In this document: in pieces, positions 54,244-56,540 of the stretch | How positions within the stretch are numbered: position 1 is the first letter of the stretch | Layout of the letters: the number at the start of each line of letters is the position of its first letter | Assembly: GCA_028826165.1 (NCBI GenBank) | Contig: JAPDFW010000041.1 | Span: 1 to 56,540, forward strand | Length of the DNA stretch: 56,540 bases | Direction of reading: 5' to 3' | From: Anaeramoeba ignava | Taxonomy: Eukaryota > Metamonada > Anaeramoebidae | Program-made: the position numbers and the translations under genes | The notes under the pieces: generated by a model | Databases searched by the model: none | What the model was told of the DNA's origin: nothing | The model's input: the letters and a program-made list of their open reading frames with translations, nothing else

Positions 54244-56540
54244 ATGAGTAAAAGTCCAAACACAACAAAATCACCAACAAATACTTCACCTACAAGAGGA
54301 ATACGTGGAAGAAGAGGACCACCACGAGGAAGAGCACCAACAAGATCAAGACCAATGTCACAAAACATTCCAAATTTAAGAGGAAATTTTCGACCAAATA
54401 GAATAACATCAAGAAATCCAAATTCAAGTTTAAATACAAATCAAAATACAAATACAAATCCAATAAACAAAACTGAAGAAACAAATCCAAATACTAAACA
54501 AAAAGTTGCAAACGTTTTTAAATCTAAATTTGAAGGTAGATAAAAATCCACTTTAAAATTTAAATTTAAATTCATTTCAAAATTAAAATTTAAATTCATT
54601 TCAAAATTTAAATTCATTTCAAAATTAATATTAAAATTTAAAAATTAAAATTCATTTCAAATTTAAAATTAATATTAAAATTAAAATTCATTTCAAAATT
54701 AAAATTAAAATTCATTTCAAAATTAAAATTAAAATTCATTTCAAAAATTAAAATTAAAATTAAAATTAAAAATAAAATTAAAAATTAAAATTAAAATTCA
54801 TTTCAAATTAAAATTCATTTCAAAATTAAAAATAAAATTCATTTCAAAATTCATTTCAAAATTAAAAATAAAATTCATTTCAAAATTCATTTCAAAATTA
54901 AAATTAAAATTTGTTAAAATTAGAACAAAAAAAAATAAGATTCCCTCAAAAAAAACCGATAGCAAAAAAACAAAATAACTTGCCTGGAAAACTTAATCCA
55001 AATAAACTCGATCCAGCAAAATTAATGGCTCAAGCACTTATGGGATCACCAAAATCTATTCAGAAAATTCATGCAAATAAATTAAAAGAAGAAAAAAAGA
55101 AGGCAAAAAAAGAAAAGAAAATAAAGTCAAAAGAAAAAAATGCTAATGAAAATAAAACGGAAAAAACTCAAGATCAAGAAGAAAAATTGAAACCGAAAAA
55201 AATCACTGAACAAGAAGTAGAAAAAATGCATGTCCAAACATTAACAATCTCAACAAAAAGCGAAGAAACAGAACCAAAACAAATCTCGGAAACAAACAAA
55301 CGAGGAGAAGATATGTATTTGTTATTCAAATCAGAGAAGGAGTTTTTAAGCCAATTAGAAACATTTTTGAATGTAAAAAGAAAAAAAAAAATTTTTTATT
55401 TTTTGGATTTAATTTTTGTTCCACTTTTTTGTTTTTGTTTTTTTTTCTAATGTGAAATAATAGAACTATCAAATACCGTTATCTCAATCCGCAGAAATTG
55501 CGAATTCAAATTATGCAGAAAAAGCACTTGTGAAGGTTGAGCCGTTAATTGAGCAACAAAAACTAATTGTAGACAAGTTAACGAGTCTGATGAAAGAGAA
55601 CATCTCGATTAACGAAAGATCTGTCGGTAAATGCTATTCAGATTTCAAAACGGAGGTGTATGAGATGTGGGTGGATCAGTATGACGAGGCGATGCACAAC
55701 TCAACATTGCTTCGAGAGGAAGTAGCGGAGGCAAGTGACTTGTTCCACAAATGTCAAGAGCAGTGTGACAATAAGAACTATGATTTTTTCCTTGCAGAGC
55801 CGTTGCGCAGGATCAACAGTCTTTACCAAGAAATCCGCACGCTCCTTCTTCACACTGATGTTGAAAAACAAGATTATGCGAGACTTTATAATTTCCTTAA
55901 CAAGATCGAACCAGTACTGTACCAAACAGCGCCGAGACTGTATGTCATCGAGCACCAAGCAGAACTTCTCGCGCTTGAGGAAACTATTGAGAACCGCGGC
56001 AAAATACGAATAGCACAAAACGGGCCGCTATTTGCATATGAAAGGCACTGTGCTTCGCGAAACTGAAGAGAAACCACAAACTCAAAAATTCTTTGTTTTC
56101 AATGATAAACTTTTCATTTGCAAAAAGAAGAAGGCAAAATTATACGCTTTTGAGAGCGATTTGGCATACACAAGCTTCATCATTCGTGATCTCCCTGATG
56201 ACGAGAACGGCGGTACAAAAAACGCAATTGAACTTCTTGTTGATGAAAGTATCGACCGTTGCATTTTTACATTCAAAACAAGTGAAAATAAACAGCTGTT
56301 TATTACAGATCTTCACGAGTATATGGGAGTGCATATTGAGGTGCAGAAAACAGTAACCGCAAAGGATATCGTAAGCAAACGTATCGAGCTTTCGACGACT
56401 ATCCAGCCCAAGAAACAGCTAGACAACATATCCCTTCCTCAAGCAAAGGAAACCAACCAGAAAATGCGGGCAAATGTGATCCGCGAGATGGTTCAAACGG
56501 AAGGCATTTATGTGGAGGATTTAAACACATTAATCACATT
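54244..56540 (+). CDS. RhoGEF with tandem DH domains (DH-PH-DH), partial at right edge
   Basis: Exon 1 (54244-54535) starts MSKSPNTTKSPTNTSPTRG and is Arg/Gly/Pro-, then Asn/Thr-rich. Exon 2 (54924-55372) is Lys/Glu-rich and probably coiled (KLKEEKKKAKKEKK). Exon 3 starts at 55464 (NYQIPLSQSAEIA). Introns (388 and 91 bp) are GT-AG and phase-consistent. Exon 3 holds a divergent DH helix bundle (EPLRRINSLYQEIRTLLLHT). A PH domain follows (GTVLRETEEKPQTQKFFVFN, LFICKKKKAKLYAF, then FTFKTSENKQLFITDL), and a second DH domain begins at VIREMVQTEGIYVEDLNTLI before the window ends. An extra A near 56041-56043 (TATGAAAGGC) breaks the frame between DH and PH; both sides are clearly coding. It probably activates a Rho-family GTPase. 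Exon 3 is far more GC-rich than exons 1-2. Confidence 0.78.
54536..54923 (+). repeat. Intron 1 of the DH-PH-DH gene: AAATTCATTTC / AAATTAA satellite
   Basis: The intron between donor GTAGATAAAA and acceptor AAAATTAG is made of short repeats (CATTTCAAAATTAAAATT and shortened forms). Splicing joins SKFE|EQKKIRFPQ in frame. Nothing coding lies inside. Confidence 0.75.

Noticed and set aside
1-56540. tRNA, rRNA, transposase or reverse transcriptase genes
   Set aside because: I looked for them and saw no supporting sequence.

Overview
This is a very AT-rich nuclear segment of a protist. The genes carry GT-AG introns, have T-rich leaders with poly-A-like flanks, use all three standard stop codons as terminators (TAA, TAG and TGA), and encode long Asn/Gln/Glu tracts. 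Their families (ankyrin, BTB, RCC1, kelch, RhoGEF, BEACH, MATE, alpha-2-macroglobulin) suit an amoeboid or metamonad protist. The style reminds me of Anaeramoeba, but that is an inference from memory that the sequence does not prove.

Layout. 1-9391 (minus): broken BEACH-domain gene that runs off the left edge; its first intron is an 810-bp satellite. 9471-11330: array of 11-bp repeats. 11333-14768 (minus): ankyrin-BTB gene with three one-base breaks. 14837-17788 (minus): RCC1-BTB-BTB gene with a hexamer-encoded linker. 17869-24544 (minus): four-exon gene for a 2132-residue receptor-like protein (signal peptide, repeat-rich ectodomain, Cys-rich stalk, multipass C-terminus). 24708-31381 (minus): three-exon ankyrin-RhoGEF gene whose introns are satellites. 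31787-38081 (plus): three tandem MATE transporters. 38153-40049 (plus): small ankyrin gene with about one repeat per exon. 40303-40743 (minus): TspO/MBR protein. 41495-43513 (minus): kelch-BTB-BTB gene. 44060-53312 (minus): tandem pair of thioester alpha-2-macroglobulins. 54244-56540 (plus): RhoGEF with tandem DH domains, cut by the right edge.

The best lead is the alpha-2-macroglobulin pair. The copies are almost identical except in the segment where the protease bait should lie. They appear to lack a secretory signal and begin with an N-myristoylation motif, which would suggest a cytosol-facing, membrane-anchored protease trap. Other leads are a BTB cassette shared by three different scaffolds, a mosaic MATE cluster, a TCATTTTT element before every gene, and two RhoGEF genes in which GC content rises sharply at an exon boundary.

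Several genes are interrupted by one-base indels, often in homopolymers, while very long neighbouring genes are intact. Whether these are pseudogenes or assembly errors cannot be decided from the sequence alone. The BEACH gene, which also has a nonsense codon, is the strongest pseudogene candidate.
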